From: CAYLSO01 sp964386525
GTDB lineage: Bacteria; Eisenbacteria; RBG-16-71-46; DASYSL01
Direction of reading: 5' to 3'
Assembly: GCA_964386525.1 (NCBI GenBank)
Contig: CAYLSO010000008.1
Span: 1-49,626, forward strand
DNA: 49,626 nt
The notes under the pieces are model-generated. The model had not been told where the DNA came from, ran no database searches, and saw only the letters and a list, made by a program, of their open reading frames with translations. Shown here piece after piece: positions 28,351-36,350 of this stretch; the stretch's first letter is position 1; each line of letters starts with the position of its first letter. The position numbers and the translations under genes were made by a program.

Positions 28351-28953
28351 CTAGGTGAGCGGCGAGGGGCCGCCGCCCGGGCCTCCCTGGTAGTAAGGGT
28401 TCGTCCCGCCGGCGTGGTCGGTCTGGTCCACCACCTGCTTGATCTCGGGGATGGCCCGCTTGATCATCACCTCGACACCCAGCTTGAGGGTCGCCTCGGC
28501 CTGTCCGCAACCCCGACAGCCGCCGCCGAGCTGCACGTAGGCGACGCCGTCCTTCACCTCGAGGAGCTGGACGAATCCGCCGTGCCCACCCACCGCGGGG
28601 TTGATCTGGGAATCGAGCAGCTTCTGCACGGCGGCCGAGACGGGATCGTCCCAGATCGAGTTGGGATTGTCGATCTTGAAGCCGCTGTCGTATTCGTCCT
28701 CGGTGAAGTCGATGACCGATCCCTTGAGCTTCTCGGCGCTCTCCCCGTCCACCACGAGCAGCAGCCCGCCGGCGTCCACCTGCACGTCGCCGACCGCCGG
28801 CGTGCCCGCCTCGATCAGCTCCATCTCGTAGCCGAAACCGCCGGGGCCGCGGCCGGGACCGGTGATGGCCAGGCGCAGGGCCGCGCCCTCCTGCTTCCCC
28901 TGATGCATGTGCTCGAGTACTTTCTGCTTCGCCAAATCGGTGATGGTGATCAT
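28351..28953 (-). CDS. nfuA: NfuA-type iron-sulfur carrier protein
   Basis: The 200-residue protein has the NfuA two-domain plan. Residues 1-105 are a degenerate A-type (IscA-like) domain (MITITDLAKQKVLEHM, DFTEDEYDSGFKIDNPN) lacking the A-type cysteines. Residues 105-175 are the NifU C-terminal domain with the cluster-binding CxxC (LGGGCRGCGQAEATLK, Cys146 and Cys149). NfuA carries 4Fe-4S clusters from the assembly machinery to target enzymes in the cytoplasm. It lies immediately upstream of, and on the same strand as, the molybdenum hydroxylase genes, whose small subunit needs two clusters; one transcript is likely. The tail (NPYYQGGPGGGPSPLT) is unstructured. Confidence 0.93.
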   Translation of the reverse strand: MITITDLAKQKVLEHMHQGKQEGAALRLAITGPGRGPGGFGYEMELIEAGTPAVGDVQVDAGGLLLVVDGESAEKLKGSVIDFTEDEYDSGFKIDNPNSIWDDPVSAAVQKLLDSQINPAVGGHGGFVQLLEVKDGVAYVQLGGGCRGCGQAEATLKLGVEVMIKRAIPEIKQVVDQTDHAGGTNPYYQGGPGGGPSPLT

Positions 28954-29105
28954 GTTTCCCCCTGGCCGCTGGTCCCTAGGTGGTCCCTACCCGGCCATCC
29001 TAACCCGACGGGCGCCGCGCCCGAAAGTGGGCGTTGAGTTTCGCGCCGCGCGGGCGCATCCTCGGTGCCGCAGTCCCCTCCCCCACAGACGGAAGGAGGC
29101 CCGCC

Positions 29106-29594
29106 ATGGCTCTGTGTGAACGTCTCAAGCAGTTCCTCGCCCAGGAGAAAGTGCCGTACGACCTGCTGCCTCACACCCAGGTCTTCACCGCCCAGGAGGT
29201 CGCCGCCCAGAGCCACGTGACCGGCTGGCACCTGGCGAAGATCGTGGTCGTGCGCGACGAGGCCGGTGGCGCCTACATGGTGGCCATCCCCGCCCCGAGC
29301 CTCCTCGACATCGCCGCCGTCCAGAGGGCGACGGGCAAGGCCAAGCTGCGTATCGCCCACGAAGAGGACTTCCGCACCCTGTTCCCCGACTGCGAGACCG
29401 GCGCGATGCCGCCGTTCGGCAACCTCTATGGCGTGCCGGTGTACGTGGACGCGTCGCTGACGCGGTCGCGCGAGTTCGTGTTCCAGGCGGGGAGCCACAA
29501 GGAAGCGGTGCGCATGAGCTACGCGGACTACGAGCGGCTGGCCAAGCCCGCCGTCGGCGAGTTCGCGGCGCGCGAGGCGGTCAAGCGGGCGTAG
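29106..29594 (+). CDS. YbaK/ProX-type aminoacyl-tRNA deacylase
   Basis: The 162-residue protein matches the YbaK/EbsC fold: HTQVFTAQEVAAQSHVTGWHLAKIVVVRD, then VQRATGKAKLRIAHEEDF and AMPPFGNLYGVPVYVDASL, with the lysine of HLAKIVV at the position important for catalysis. Family members hydrolyse mischarged tRNA such as Cys-tRNA-Pro or Ala-tRNA-Pro; this length and sequence resemble the free-standing editing type, but the exact specificity is unclear. The start is ATG with GGAGG nine bases upstream. A possible promoter, TTGAGT-17-CATCCT, lies at 29034-29062. It converges on the GAF protein gene, whose last 14 bases it overlaps. Confidence 0.88.
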   Translation: MALCERLKQFLAQEKVPYDLLPHTQVFTAQEVAAQSHVTGWHLAKIVVVRDEAGGAYMVAIPAPSLLDIAAVQRATGKAKLRIAHEEDFRTLFPDCETGAMPPFGNLYGVPVYVDASLTRSREFVFQAGSHKEAVRMSYADYERLAKPAVGEFAAREAVKRA

Positions 29595-29618
29595 GCGCGC
29601 GAGGCGGTCCAGCGGGCG
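29568..29618 (+). repeat. Tandem 27-base duplication across two convergent stop codons
   Basis: The 24-base unit at 29568-29591 (GCGCGCGAGGCGGTCAAGCG...) recurs at 29595-29618 with one mismatch and a period of 27 bases. It covers the end of the YbaK gene and the end of the convergent GAF gene, so the duplication is in frame (nine codons) for either. Confidence 0.7.
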
Positions 29619-30093
29619 GCGGCTTGCCCGGCCGCGCGCCGCCCGCGTAGGCGGCCGCCAGCCGGTCCGCCACGGCGCGCACCTCGGACTCGACGCCGGC
29701 GTCGAAGGCGGCCACCTCGTGGCTGTCGATGTCGATCTGCGCGTGGATCACGTCGGCGCTGCGCACCAGCACGACCAGCTCGGAGCGCGTCTGGAGGCTG
29801 CACGCCAGATAGTTGCCCACCTCGCGCACGTCCGGCACGTTGAGGTCGCGCCGCTCGGCCACGGCCGTGCCGCACACGCCCTGCCCCACGGGGATGGCGG
29901 TGTGCTCCGTGGGCGCCCCCACGAAGGGTCCGAGGCGCAGCACGCCGTCGGAGCCCAGCTCGTAGATCCCCGTCCAGTGGAAGCGCGGGCTCAGCCCGTG
30001 CACGCCGTGCACGGCGGCGCGCAGGAGTTCGTCGAGCGGGGCGCCGGCGGCGGCGAGTGCGTCGAGTCGGACGATGATCTCGCGGGCGTTCAT
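29581..30093 (-). CDS. GAF-domain protein, probable free methionine-(R)-sulfoxide reductase
   Basis: The 170-residue protein is one GAF domain. It has the fRMsr sequence pattern FHWTGIYEL, LRLGPFVGAPTEHTAIPVGQGVCGTA, ERRDLNVPDV and YLACSLQTRSELVVLV. Cys74 and Cys98 are 24 residues apart, exactly as Cys94 and the catalytic Cys118 of E. coli fRMsr; the third cysteine (Cys84) is replaced by His64. The enzyme reduces free methionine-R-sulfoxide in the cytoplasm. Loss of the third cysteine means a simpler disulfide relay, or a change of function to ligand sensing. The C-terminus (ARPGKPPPAGPPRAPTPA) is proline-rich and was lengthened by the local duplication. Confidence 0.8.
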   Translation of the reverse strand: MNAREIIVRLDALAAAGAPLDELLRAAVHGVHGLSPRFHWTGIYELGSDGVLRLGPFVGAPTEHTAIPVGQGVCGTAVAERRDLNVPDVREVGNYLACSLQTRSELVVLVRSADVIHAQIDIDSHEVAAFDAGVESEVRAVADRLAAAYAGGARPGKPPPAGPPRAPTPA

Positions 30094-30140
30094 GGGCGGT
30101 CGGGTCTCCCTGGGGTGGTGTGGCGCGCCGGAGCGCGGCC

Positions 30141-31298
30141 TCAGAGGATCGTCCCGCCGCCCAGCAGGCGGTCGCCGTCGTAGAGCACCGCCGACTGGCC
30201 GGGGGTGACGGCGCGCTGCGGGGCGTCGAAGACGATGCGGGCGCCGGCCGCCGGGTCGAAGGGCGCGGCGGTGTCCGGGTCGGCCGCCGCTCGCCCGCTC
30301 CCCGCCTCCCCCGGCCAGAGCGTCGCGTCCGCCGCCCCCGCCCGGTAGCGGATCTGCGCCTGGAGGCGGCGTCCGGCTTGCGGCGGGTCGGCCGGCAGCC
30401 AGTTCAGCGGCCCGGTGCGCGCCTCGCGGGCCAGCAGCGCCGCCTCGGGACCGACCGTGACGGCGTTGCGCTCGGCGTCGAGGGCGACGACGTAGAGCGC
30501 GCCTCCGCCCGCCACCCCGCGGCCGAGCCCGCGCCGCTGCCCCACCGTGTAATGCGCGAGGCCGCCGTGCTCGCCCAGCTCACGCCCCTCGAGGTCGAGG
30601 ATCGGGCCGGGCCGCTCGACCCGCTCGCGCCCCGCCGCCTCGGCGAGGAACGCGGCGTAGCCGCCCGGGCCCACGAAGCACAGATCCTGGCTCTCGTGCT
30701 TGTCCGCCACGCGCGCCAGGCCCAAGCGCTCGGCGTGCGCGCGCACCTCGTCCTTGGTGAGCCCCCCGAGCGGGAAGAGCAGCGACGGCAGGCTCGCGCG
30801 CGCCACCCCCCACAGGGCGTAGCTCTGGTCTTTGGCGCGGCCGACGGCGCGCCACAGGGCGGGCTCTTCACCGCCGCCGGCCAGGGGCGCGGGGGCCCGG
30901 CGCGCGTAGTGGCCGGTGGCCACGAAGGCGGCGCCGATGCCGCGCGCCTGCTCGAGCAAGCGCCCGAACTTCAGGTCGGCGTTGCAGGCGGCGCAGGGGT
31001 AGGGCGTGCGGCCGGCGAGGTAGCCGGCGACGAAGGGCCCGGCGATGCGGGCCCGGAAGTCGGCGGTGTAGTCGAGGACGTGGTGGGTGAAGCCCATGCG
31101 CAGCGCCACCGAGCGGGCGTCGGCGATGGCCTCGAGCGAGCAGCAGGGGCGCGCCACCGGCTCGCGCTCCTCGTAGCACCAGAGCTTGAGGGTCGCCCCC
31201 ACCACCTCGTAGCCCTGCTCGGCGAGCCGGGCGGCCGCCACGGAGGAATCCACTCCCCCGGACATGGCGACCAGAACGGTGGGACGGCGCGCGGTCAA
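30141..31298 (-). CDS. mnmA: tRNA-specific 2-thiouridylase
   Basis: The 385-residue protein has the PP-loop ATP motif SGGVDSS (13-19), the catalytic cysteine in PYPCAACNADLKF (Cys105) and the second, persulfide-bearing cysteine in ESQDLCFVG (Cys207), with HYTVGQRRGLG and the C-terminal beta-barrel. MnmA thiolates U34 of tRNAs for Lys, Glu and Gln. The start I chose is TTG at 31298, overlapping the TGA of the upstream TPR gene as TTGA, which couples translation; there is no better ATG or GTG. The insertion rich in Ala, Pro and Asp near residue 345 (GSGRAAADPDTAAPFDPAAG) is longer than usual. Confidence 0.95.
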   Translation of the reverse strand: MTARRPTVLVAMSGGVDSSVAAARLAEQGYEVVGATLKLWCYEEREPVARPCCSLEAIADARSVALRMGFTHHVLDYTADFRARIAGPFVAGYLAGRTPYPCAACNADLKFGRLLEQARGIGAAFVATGHYARRAPAPLAGGGEEPALWRAVGRAKDQSYALWGVARASLPSLLFPLGGLTKDEVRAHAERLGLARVADKHESQDLCFVGPGGYAAFLAEAAGRERVERPGPILDLEGRELGEHGGLAHYTVGQRRGLGRGVAGGGALYVVALDAERNAVTVGPEAALLAREARTGPLNWLPADPPQAGRRLQAQIRYRAGAADATLWPGEAGSGRAAADPDTAAPFDPAAGARIVFDAPQRAVTPGQSAVLYDGDRLLGGGTIL

Positions 31299-32023
31299 GG
31301 AGTCTTCATCAACTCGCGCAGCGTGGCGATGCTCTCCTTGGCCGAGAGCGCCTCGGGCGTGTTGGGCGCCACCTCCACGACCTTCTCCCAGGCGCGGATC
31401 GCCTCTTCGTAGATCTGGGCGTCGGCGAACGCCACGCCGAGCGTGAAGTAGGCGCAGTACGAGCGCGGGTGCTTGGCCAGCGCGACGCGCAGCGTGTCCA
31501 TGGCCGCGACCTTGCTGCCGCCGGCGTAGAGCGAGGCGCCCAGACGGCAAAGCGCGATCTCGTCGCCGGGGGCGTGGCCGAGCGCGGTGCGGTAGGCAGC
31601 GCGGGCCTCGTTCCCCTTGCCGATGGCGTCGAGAGCGGCGCCGAGATTCACCCACCCCTTGACCTCGGCGGGACGCAGGCGCGTGCAGCGCTGGAACACC
31701 GACACCGCCTCCAGCGCGCGGTCGTGGTCCAGGTAGGCGACACCCAGCCGGTAGCCCTTGTCGAAGCTGGCAGTGTCCTTCTGCGCCGCGACCTCGAGCT
31801 GGCGCACCGTGTCGGCGGCGGCGGCCTGGGCCTTCGTGGCGGCGGCCTGGGCCTTCGTGGGGGCCGCCGTCTGCGCCCCGGCCCCGGCGGCCAGCAGGGC
31901 CGCGAGGGCCACGCCGGCGACCGCCAGGGCGGCGGCCGGCGCCCACGCCGATCCGCGGCGCCCCGGCGCGATCCCCGTGCTAATCTCCCGACGGCCCTCT
32001 AAGCGCTCGGCCACTGTGCGCAT
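31295..32023 (-). CDS. Membrane-anchored or exported TPR protein
   Basis: The 242-residue protein has a signal or anchor helix (ALAVAGVALAALLAAGAGAQ, about 33-52), a low-complexity linker with a direct repeat (PTKAQAAATKAQAAA) and four or five TPR repeats, for example GYRLGVAYLDHDRALEAVSVFQRCTRL, GWVNLGAALDAIGKGNEARAAYRTAL, and AYFTLGVAFADAQIYEEAIRAWEKVV. It is probably a periplasmic scaffold. Its stop codon is part of the TTGA overlap with mnmA. The pairing of a TPR protein with a tRNA-modifying enzyme is not a known functional link and may be only transcriptional. Confidence 0.8.
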   Translation of the reverse strand: MRTVAERLEGRREISTGIAPGRRGSAWAPAAALAVAGVALAALLAAGAGAQTAAPTKAQAAATKAQAAAADTVRQLEVAAQKDTASFDKGYRLGVAYLDHDRALEAVSVFQRCTRLRPAEVKGWVNLGAALDAIGKGNEARAAYRTALGHAPGDEIALCRLGASLYAGGSKVAAMDTLRVALAKHPRSYCAYFTLGVAFADAQIYEEAIRAWEKVVEVAPNTPEALSAKESIATLRELMKTP

Positions 32024-32132
32024 GCGAATCCTCCCCGGGCCTCGGCCCGCGAAACGGTGGCCCGCCGGGCGGGCGGGCGGCTTGGCAGGTGGGTGCGATC
32101 AGCTGGAGTTCGTTCACGAGCGTAGGAAACGC

Positions 32133-33239
32133 ATGGCGAACCTGTCAAGGAAGCCACCCGACCCCCCTCTCGATCCCCGCGGCGTGCGGCGGGCGCTGGT
32201 GATCCGGCCGCGCTTCGTCGGCGACCTGTGCCTGACGCTGCCGGTCGTGGACCATCTGCGCCGCCACGCCCCGCAGGCCGCGATCGATTACCTCACCGAG
32301 GAGGCGTACGCGCCCCTGCTCGCCGGCGACCCGAGGCTGGCGCGCTTGCTGGCCGCCCGCCGGGGCGCCTCTCCGGCCGCGAGCGCGGCGCTCTTCGGCA
32401 CGCTGGCGCGCGGTGGCTACGACCTGGTGCTCGACCTGTTCTGCAACCCGCGCACCGCGCTGTGGACGGCGGCCACCGCCGCCCGCGTGCGCGTCGGCTA
32501 CGCCGGCAAGGGCTGGCGCAGCTCCGTGTACAACCGTTTCCCGCAGCACCAAGACAAGAGCGCGGTGCGCTTCCACCTCGCCTCGATCGCCGCCCTCGGC
32601 TGGGAAACCGACCCCGCGGCCGTGCCCGACCTGCGCATCGGCGTGGCCGAGGCGCGCGTGGCGCGCGGCGGCCTGGCGCGCTTCGGCGTGGACGCCGGAG
32701 ACGGCGCGCGGCTCGTCGCCATCCACCCCGGCGCCCGCTGGCCGACACGCCGGTGGCCGCCCGAGCGCTACGCCGCGGTGGCGCGGCGGCTCGTCGAGCG
32801 CCGACCGGAAGCCTGGGCCCTGATCCTCGCCGGCCCGGGCGAGGAGGCGGTCGCGGCCGGCATCGTGACCGCGGTCGGCCACCCCCGCTGCGTGACGGTC
32901 ACCGGCCTCGCTCTGCGCGAGCTGGCCGCGCTGCTGGCGGCGTGCGCGGCCTTCGTCGGCCCCGACAGCGGGCCGGTGCACATGGCGGTCGCCGCCGGCA
33001 CCCCGTCGGTGGGCATCTTCGGGCGCAACGAGCCGGAGCGCTTCTTCCCCTACCCCGCCTCGCGCGGGCACCGCGCCGCCTACGCCGGCGTGTGGTGCAG
33101 CCCGTGCCACCTCGACGTCTGCCCGCACACCTCGTGCCTGGCGGCGCTCACCCCGGAGTGGGTTTGGGGCGCGCTGGCGGAGATCCTGGAACGAACCGGC
33201 CCGTGGCCGGCGGCGTCCGCCGCAGGAAGCGACGCATGA
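32133..33239 (+). CDS. Glycosyltransferase family 9 (heptosyltransferase-like)
   Basis: The 368-residue protein has the GT9 pattern: RRALVIRPRFVGDLCLTLPVVDHLRRHAP at the start of the N-terminal Rossmann domain, VAIHPGARWPTRRWPPERYAAVA, and FVGPDSGPVHMAVAAGTPSVGIFG, which contacts the nucleotide sugar. The C-terminal CSPCHLDVCPHTSCL resembles the cysteine-rich strip of WaaF-like heptosyltransferases. These enzymes add heptose to the lipopolysaccharide core in the cytoplasm, supporting a Gram-negative envelope. The ATG at 32133 has GTAGGA upstream. It is a single gene, divergent from the TPR-mnmA pair, convergent with the protease gene. Confidence 0.93.
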   Translation: MANLSRKPPDPPLDPRGVRRALVIRPRFVGDLCLTLPVVDHLRRHAPQAAIDYLTEEAYAPLLAGDPRLARLLAARRGASPAASAALFGTLARGGYDLVLDLFCNPRTALWTAATAARVRVGYAGKGWRSSVYNRFPQHQDKSAVRFHLASIAALGWETDPAAVPDLRIGVAEARVARGGLARFGVDAGDGARLVAIHPGARWPTRRWPPERYAAVARRLVERRPEAWALILAGPGEEAVAAGIVTAVGHPRCVTVTGLALRELAALLAACAAFVGPDSGPVHMAVAAGTPSVGIFGRNEPERFFPYPASRGHRAAYAGVWCSPCHLDVCPHTSCLAALTPEWVWGALAEILERTGPWPAASAAGSDA

Positions 33240-33281
33240 GCGGGCAGGCGCGGGAGCGCGCCGGGGCGGGCGCCCGGGCCG

Positions 33282-34925
33282 CTAGCGCCGGCCGGTGGTC
33301 GCGGTCTCGTCGAGCGGCGGTTTCCCCGCCTTGCCGGGCAGCGTGCCGGCGCTCGAAAGCAGCTTGGAAGCCTCGGGGAACAGCTCCAGCGCCCGTTGCA
33401 GCTGCTTGTCGCCGGTGATGTCCACGCGGTAGCGCGCGTCGAGACCGAAGAGATTGCCCCCGATCTCCGCCTTGAGCCGCCGCGAGACGTACTCCCGCTC
33501 GTTCTGCCAGTCGTCGTCGCCGAACCGCGCCGAATCGGCCTCCAGCTCCTGGCGCAGCTGCGCGAGGGCCGTCTCGTCCGGCTGGTAGCTCTTGAGGAAA
33601 TCCTCGAAGCGGGCGTACCGGCCCTGGAGCGGCGGCGCCAGTCGCGTGGCCGTCTCGAAGAGCGCTCCGGCCTGCTCGATCTGCGCCTGGCGCTGGCTGA
33701 CGCGCTGGCTGGGCACGACCACGTCGGGCGTGATGCCGCCGCCGCCGTACACCGTTCGCCCGCCGGGCGTGGTGAATTTGGGCCGCGCGGCGAGCACGCT
33801 CTCGGGCGCGGCGTCCTCCTTCCAGGCGTCGATCTGATAGGACTCGCGATCGGAGTAGTCGCGCTGGATGAGCCGTCCGCTCGGCGTGTAGTACTTGGCC
33901 ACGGTGAGCAGCAGCGCCGAGCCGTCCGACAACTGCATCTGGTTCTGGACGAGCCCCTTGCCGAACGACGTGGTGCCCACGACCAGGCCGCGGTCGAGGT
34001 CCTGCACCGCGCCGGCGAAGATCTCCGAGGCCGACGCCGAGCCGTGGTCGATGAGCACCACGAGCGGCAGGTCGGTGTACTTGGCGTTCTTGTTGTCGGT
34101 GTAGTAATCGGCGCTCGCCGAGCGCAGGCGACCGCGCGTGTACACGATGCGCTGCCCCGCCGGCAGGACCAGGTCACTCACCTCCACCGCCTGGTGGAGC
34201 AGCCCTCCGGAGTTGAAGCGCAGGTCGACGAGCAGCTGCTTCATGCCCTGCGCCTTGAGCTTCTCCAGGGCGCGGTCGAGCTCCAGGCCGGTGGCCGACG
34301 CGAAGCGGATGACGCGCACGTAGCCCACCCCCGGCCGGATCATGTGCGCGTAGCGCACGCTCTCCTGCGGGATGCGGGCCCGCACCAGATCGAAGGCGAT
34401 GAGCTCCGGCTGGGCGCCGCGCCGCACGTCGACCTTGACGGTCGAGCCCTCGGGTCCGCGCAAGAGCCGGAAGACCTCCTCGTTGTTGATGGTCGGCGGC
34501 ACCGGCTTGCCGTCCACCTTGACGATGCGGTCGCCGGCCCGCATGCCCATGCGGAAGGCCGGCGTGCCCTCGAGCGGCGAGATGACGATGAGCTCGCCGC
34601 GGCGCACCTCGAACTGGATACCGATGCCCGAGTAGTTCTCGCGGAACTGCTCGGTGAAGCGGGCGTAGCGCTCCTTGGGCAGGTAGACGCTGTGCGGGTC
34701 GAGGGTCTCGAGCAGGCCGGTGATGGCGCCCCGCACGAGGTCCTGGTTGTCCACCGTTTCGACGTACTGCGTCTGGATCTCGTAGAGCACGACGCCGAAG
34801 AGATCGAGCTGGGCGCGCAGGTCGTCCTGGGCGCCGAGCAGGCGGGCCGCGCCGAAGCCGACGCCGAGAGCCAGGGCCAGCGCGTAGGCGGCGCGCCGGG
34901 CGCGGCCGGGCCGGGCGGGGCTCAC
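33282..34925 (-). CDS. ctpA: C-terminal processing protease (S41 family, CtpA-like)
   Basis: The 547-residue protein has an N-terminal signal or anchor (AAYALALALGVGFGAARLLGA), a helical region, a PDZ domain (about residues 95-170; IGIQFEVRRGELIVISPLEGTPAFRMGMRAGDRIVKVDG) and the S41 peptidase core. The Ser-Lys pair is in HGSASASE (294-301) and SFGKG (Lys323). Such periplasmic enzymes cut the C-termini of envelope proteins. The extra C-terminal region (residues 400-547) has helical, charged sequence. Start is GTG with GGAGG upstream; the GTGA overlaps the end of a 24-codon frame (34922-34996). The spacing is tight, so a leader peptide or coupling is possible. Confidence 0.93.
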   Translation of the reverse strand: MSPARPGRARRAAYALALALGVGFGAARLLGAQDDLRAQLDLFGVVLYEIQTQYVETVDNQDLVRGAITGLLETLDPHSVYLPKERYARFTEQFRENYSGIGIQFEVRRGELIVISPLEGTPAFRMGMRAGDRIVKVDGKPVPPTINNEEVFRLLRGPEGSTVKVDVRRGAQPELIAFDLVRARIPQESVRYAHMIRPGVGYVRVIRFASATGLELDRALEKLKAQGMKQLLVDLRFNSGGLLHQAVEVSDLVLPAGQRIVYTRGRLRSASADYYTDNKNAKYTDLPLVVLIDHGSASASEIFAGAVQDLDRGLVVGTTSFGKGLVQNQMQLSDGSALLLTVAKYYTPSGRLIQRDYSDRESYQIDAWKEDAAPESVLAARPKFTTPGGRTVYGGGGITPDVVVPSQRVSQRQAQIEQAGALFETATRLAPPLQGRYARFEDFLKSYQPDETALAQLRQELEADSARFGDDDWQNEREYVSRRLKAEIGGNLFGLDARYRVDITGDKQLQRALELFPEASKLLSSAGTLPGKAGKPPLDETATTGRR

Positions 34926-34996
34926 CGCTCGCCTCCAGGCTCGAGGCCGGAAGCCGCCGGGGCGGTAGCGCCTGGGATGCGGGTGTCGGTGGTCAC
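34922..34996 (-). CDS. Possible 24-residue upstream ORF coupled to ctpA
   Basis: A frame starting GTG (GGAGAG seven bases upstream) reads VTTDTRIPGATAPAAS... and stops in a GTGA overlap with the ctpA start codon. The arrangement looks like a translationally coupled leader. The sequence is too short to test by composition and resembles no known peptide. Confidence 0.25.
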   Translation of the reverse strand: MTTDTRIPGATAPAASGLEPGGER

Positions 34997-35202
34997 GTCG
35001 TGCGCTCTCCGCGGCAGCGGGGCCGGATGCCGGCGGCGCGCGGCCGGCGGAGCCGCACCGCCGGGATCCCGCGCGCCCGGGACTGGGTTACGATGATACG
35101 CCTGCGATGATTGTAAGGCCACCGCCGGGTCGTCCCGCGCGGCGCAGCGCGTGGCCCGGCAAGGAAATCGTGAACCTTGGCCGGCGGCGCGCGCCGGGGC
35201 TC

Positions 35203-36189
35203 TCAAGTCGCATGCTCCGGGCTGGGTCCGCCCTCGAGCAGCAGCGCGTCGGCGAAGAACTTCGCCCCCCAGTTGGGGTACTCGAAGGGACCGTAACCAC
35301 CCCACAAGGGATGTGAGCCCTTGATGGCGCCGCGCACGCCGGGGTTGGGATCGTCCAAGCGCTGGGTGCGCATGAGGAACCGGTTCATGGCGAGCCCCGC
35401 GTCGCGGTATCGCGTCTCGCCGGTCAACTGGAAGAGGCGCAGCCAGACGATCGAAGTCTGGGCGTCGCCGGTCAGGCAGCTCCAGCCCACGGCCGGCCGC
35501 CAGGCGGAGTCGAAGCGCCCCGGCAGGCTGCCGTCGGCGCGCTGCAGCGGCAGCAGCGCGTCGGCCGCGCGCCGCGCCGATTCCAGGAAGCGCGGTTCGT
35601 CGAGCAGCACCCCGCCCTCGAGCAGCCCCTCCATGGTGTAGGCGAGCGTGTGCAACAACGGCTCCCGGTCGTCGTCCAGGCAGCACTCGGCGTACCAGCC
35701 GTTGGCCGTCTGGCGGGTGAGCGCGAACTCGAAGTTCCTGGAGGCGACAGCACGGAACGTGTCGTCCTCGGTCTCCTCGTAGGCGCGTGCCCAACCGAAC
35801 AGCACCTGCCCGGTGTTGAAGATCGCCGGCGCTTGGGGAAAGCCGATGACGGCGCCCTGCACCGCCCCGCTCTCCATCTGCACCGCGGCCTCCCAGCGCG
35901 CCATCTGCTCGGCGCGCTCCCGGTACTCCGCCTTCCCGGTCAGCTTCGCGTAATTGTAGAAGGTCTTGATGATGTAGCCGGTGGTCTCGGGGTAGGCCGG
36001 GTGCCAGCCGGCGCCCCGATAGGCGCGCTGCCACTTGAGCGAGTAGCTGCGCGCCACGCCCTGCCGCCCGGTGGCATCGTGGGCGCGGCAGAGCCAGCCC
36101 ATGGCGGCGTCGAGGTGTTCGCGGACCGACGCCCTGGTGGGCGGCAGGCCTGCGAGGTCGCGCAAGACGATGCGGGTCAAATCGATCAT
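35203..36189 (-). CDS. Alpha/alpha-barrel protein, prenyltransferase/epimerase-like fold
   Basis: The 328-residue protein consists of repeated helical hairpins with Trp/Tyr-rich signatures: MGWLCRAHDATGRQGVARSY, GWHPAYPETTGYIIKTFYNY, IFNTGQVLFGWARAYEE, GWYAECCLDDDREPLLHTLAYTMEGLLEGG and GAKFFADALLLEGG. This pattern is that of (alpha/alpha)6 barrels as in N-acyl-glucosamine epimerases, pectate lyase-like and squalene-cyclase-like proteins. Conserved His and Asp suggest it acts on a sugar or polysaccharide. No signal peptide is seen, so it is likely cytoplasmic. The start I used is the ATG giving MIDLTRIVLRDLAG. It is adjacent to, and divergent from, a NagZ-like hydrolase. Confidence 0.65.
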   Translation of the reverse strand: MIDLTRIVLRDLAGLPPTRASVREHLDAAMGWLCRAHDATGRQGVARSYSLKWQRAYRGAGWHPAYPETTGYIIKTFYNYAKLTGKAEYRERAEQMARWEAAVQMESGAVQGAVIGFPQAPAIFNTGQVLFGWARAYEETEDDTFRAVASRNFEFALTRQTANGWYAECCLDDDREPLLHTLAYTMEGLLEGGVLLDEPRFLESARRAADALLPLQRADGSLPGRFDSAWRPAVGWSCLTGDAQTSIVWLRLFQLTGETRYRDAGLAMNRFLMRTQRLDDPNPGVRGAIKGSHPLWGGYGPFEYPNWGAKFFADALLLEGGPSPEHAT

Positions 36190-36350
36190 CGATGGGATCC
36201 TGGCCCGTGGCTCGAAGCTGACATCCCCCACCCTGCCGGTTCCTGCGGATTCTCGCGACGGCGGCTCCGGGATGCGCGGCGTGCGGAGCCGGAAGCGCAC
36301 GTGGCCCCTGCGAGTTGACAGTCCGCGCGGGCGGTGTTTCCCTGCGCCTC

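Noticed and set aside
26258..28354. A 698-codon open frame antisense to the molybdenum hydroxylase large subunit
   Set aside because: It is a shadow of the well-supported hydroxylase gene with His/Arg/Gly-rich composition and no domain.
36315..36343. TTGACA upstream of the NagZ-like gene as a leaderless promoter
   Set aside because: The -35 is perfect, but the -10 at the right spacing (TTCCCT) is poor, so I did not list it as a feature; it is only mentioned with the gene.
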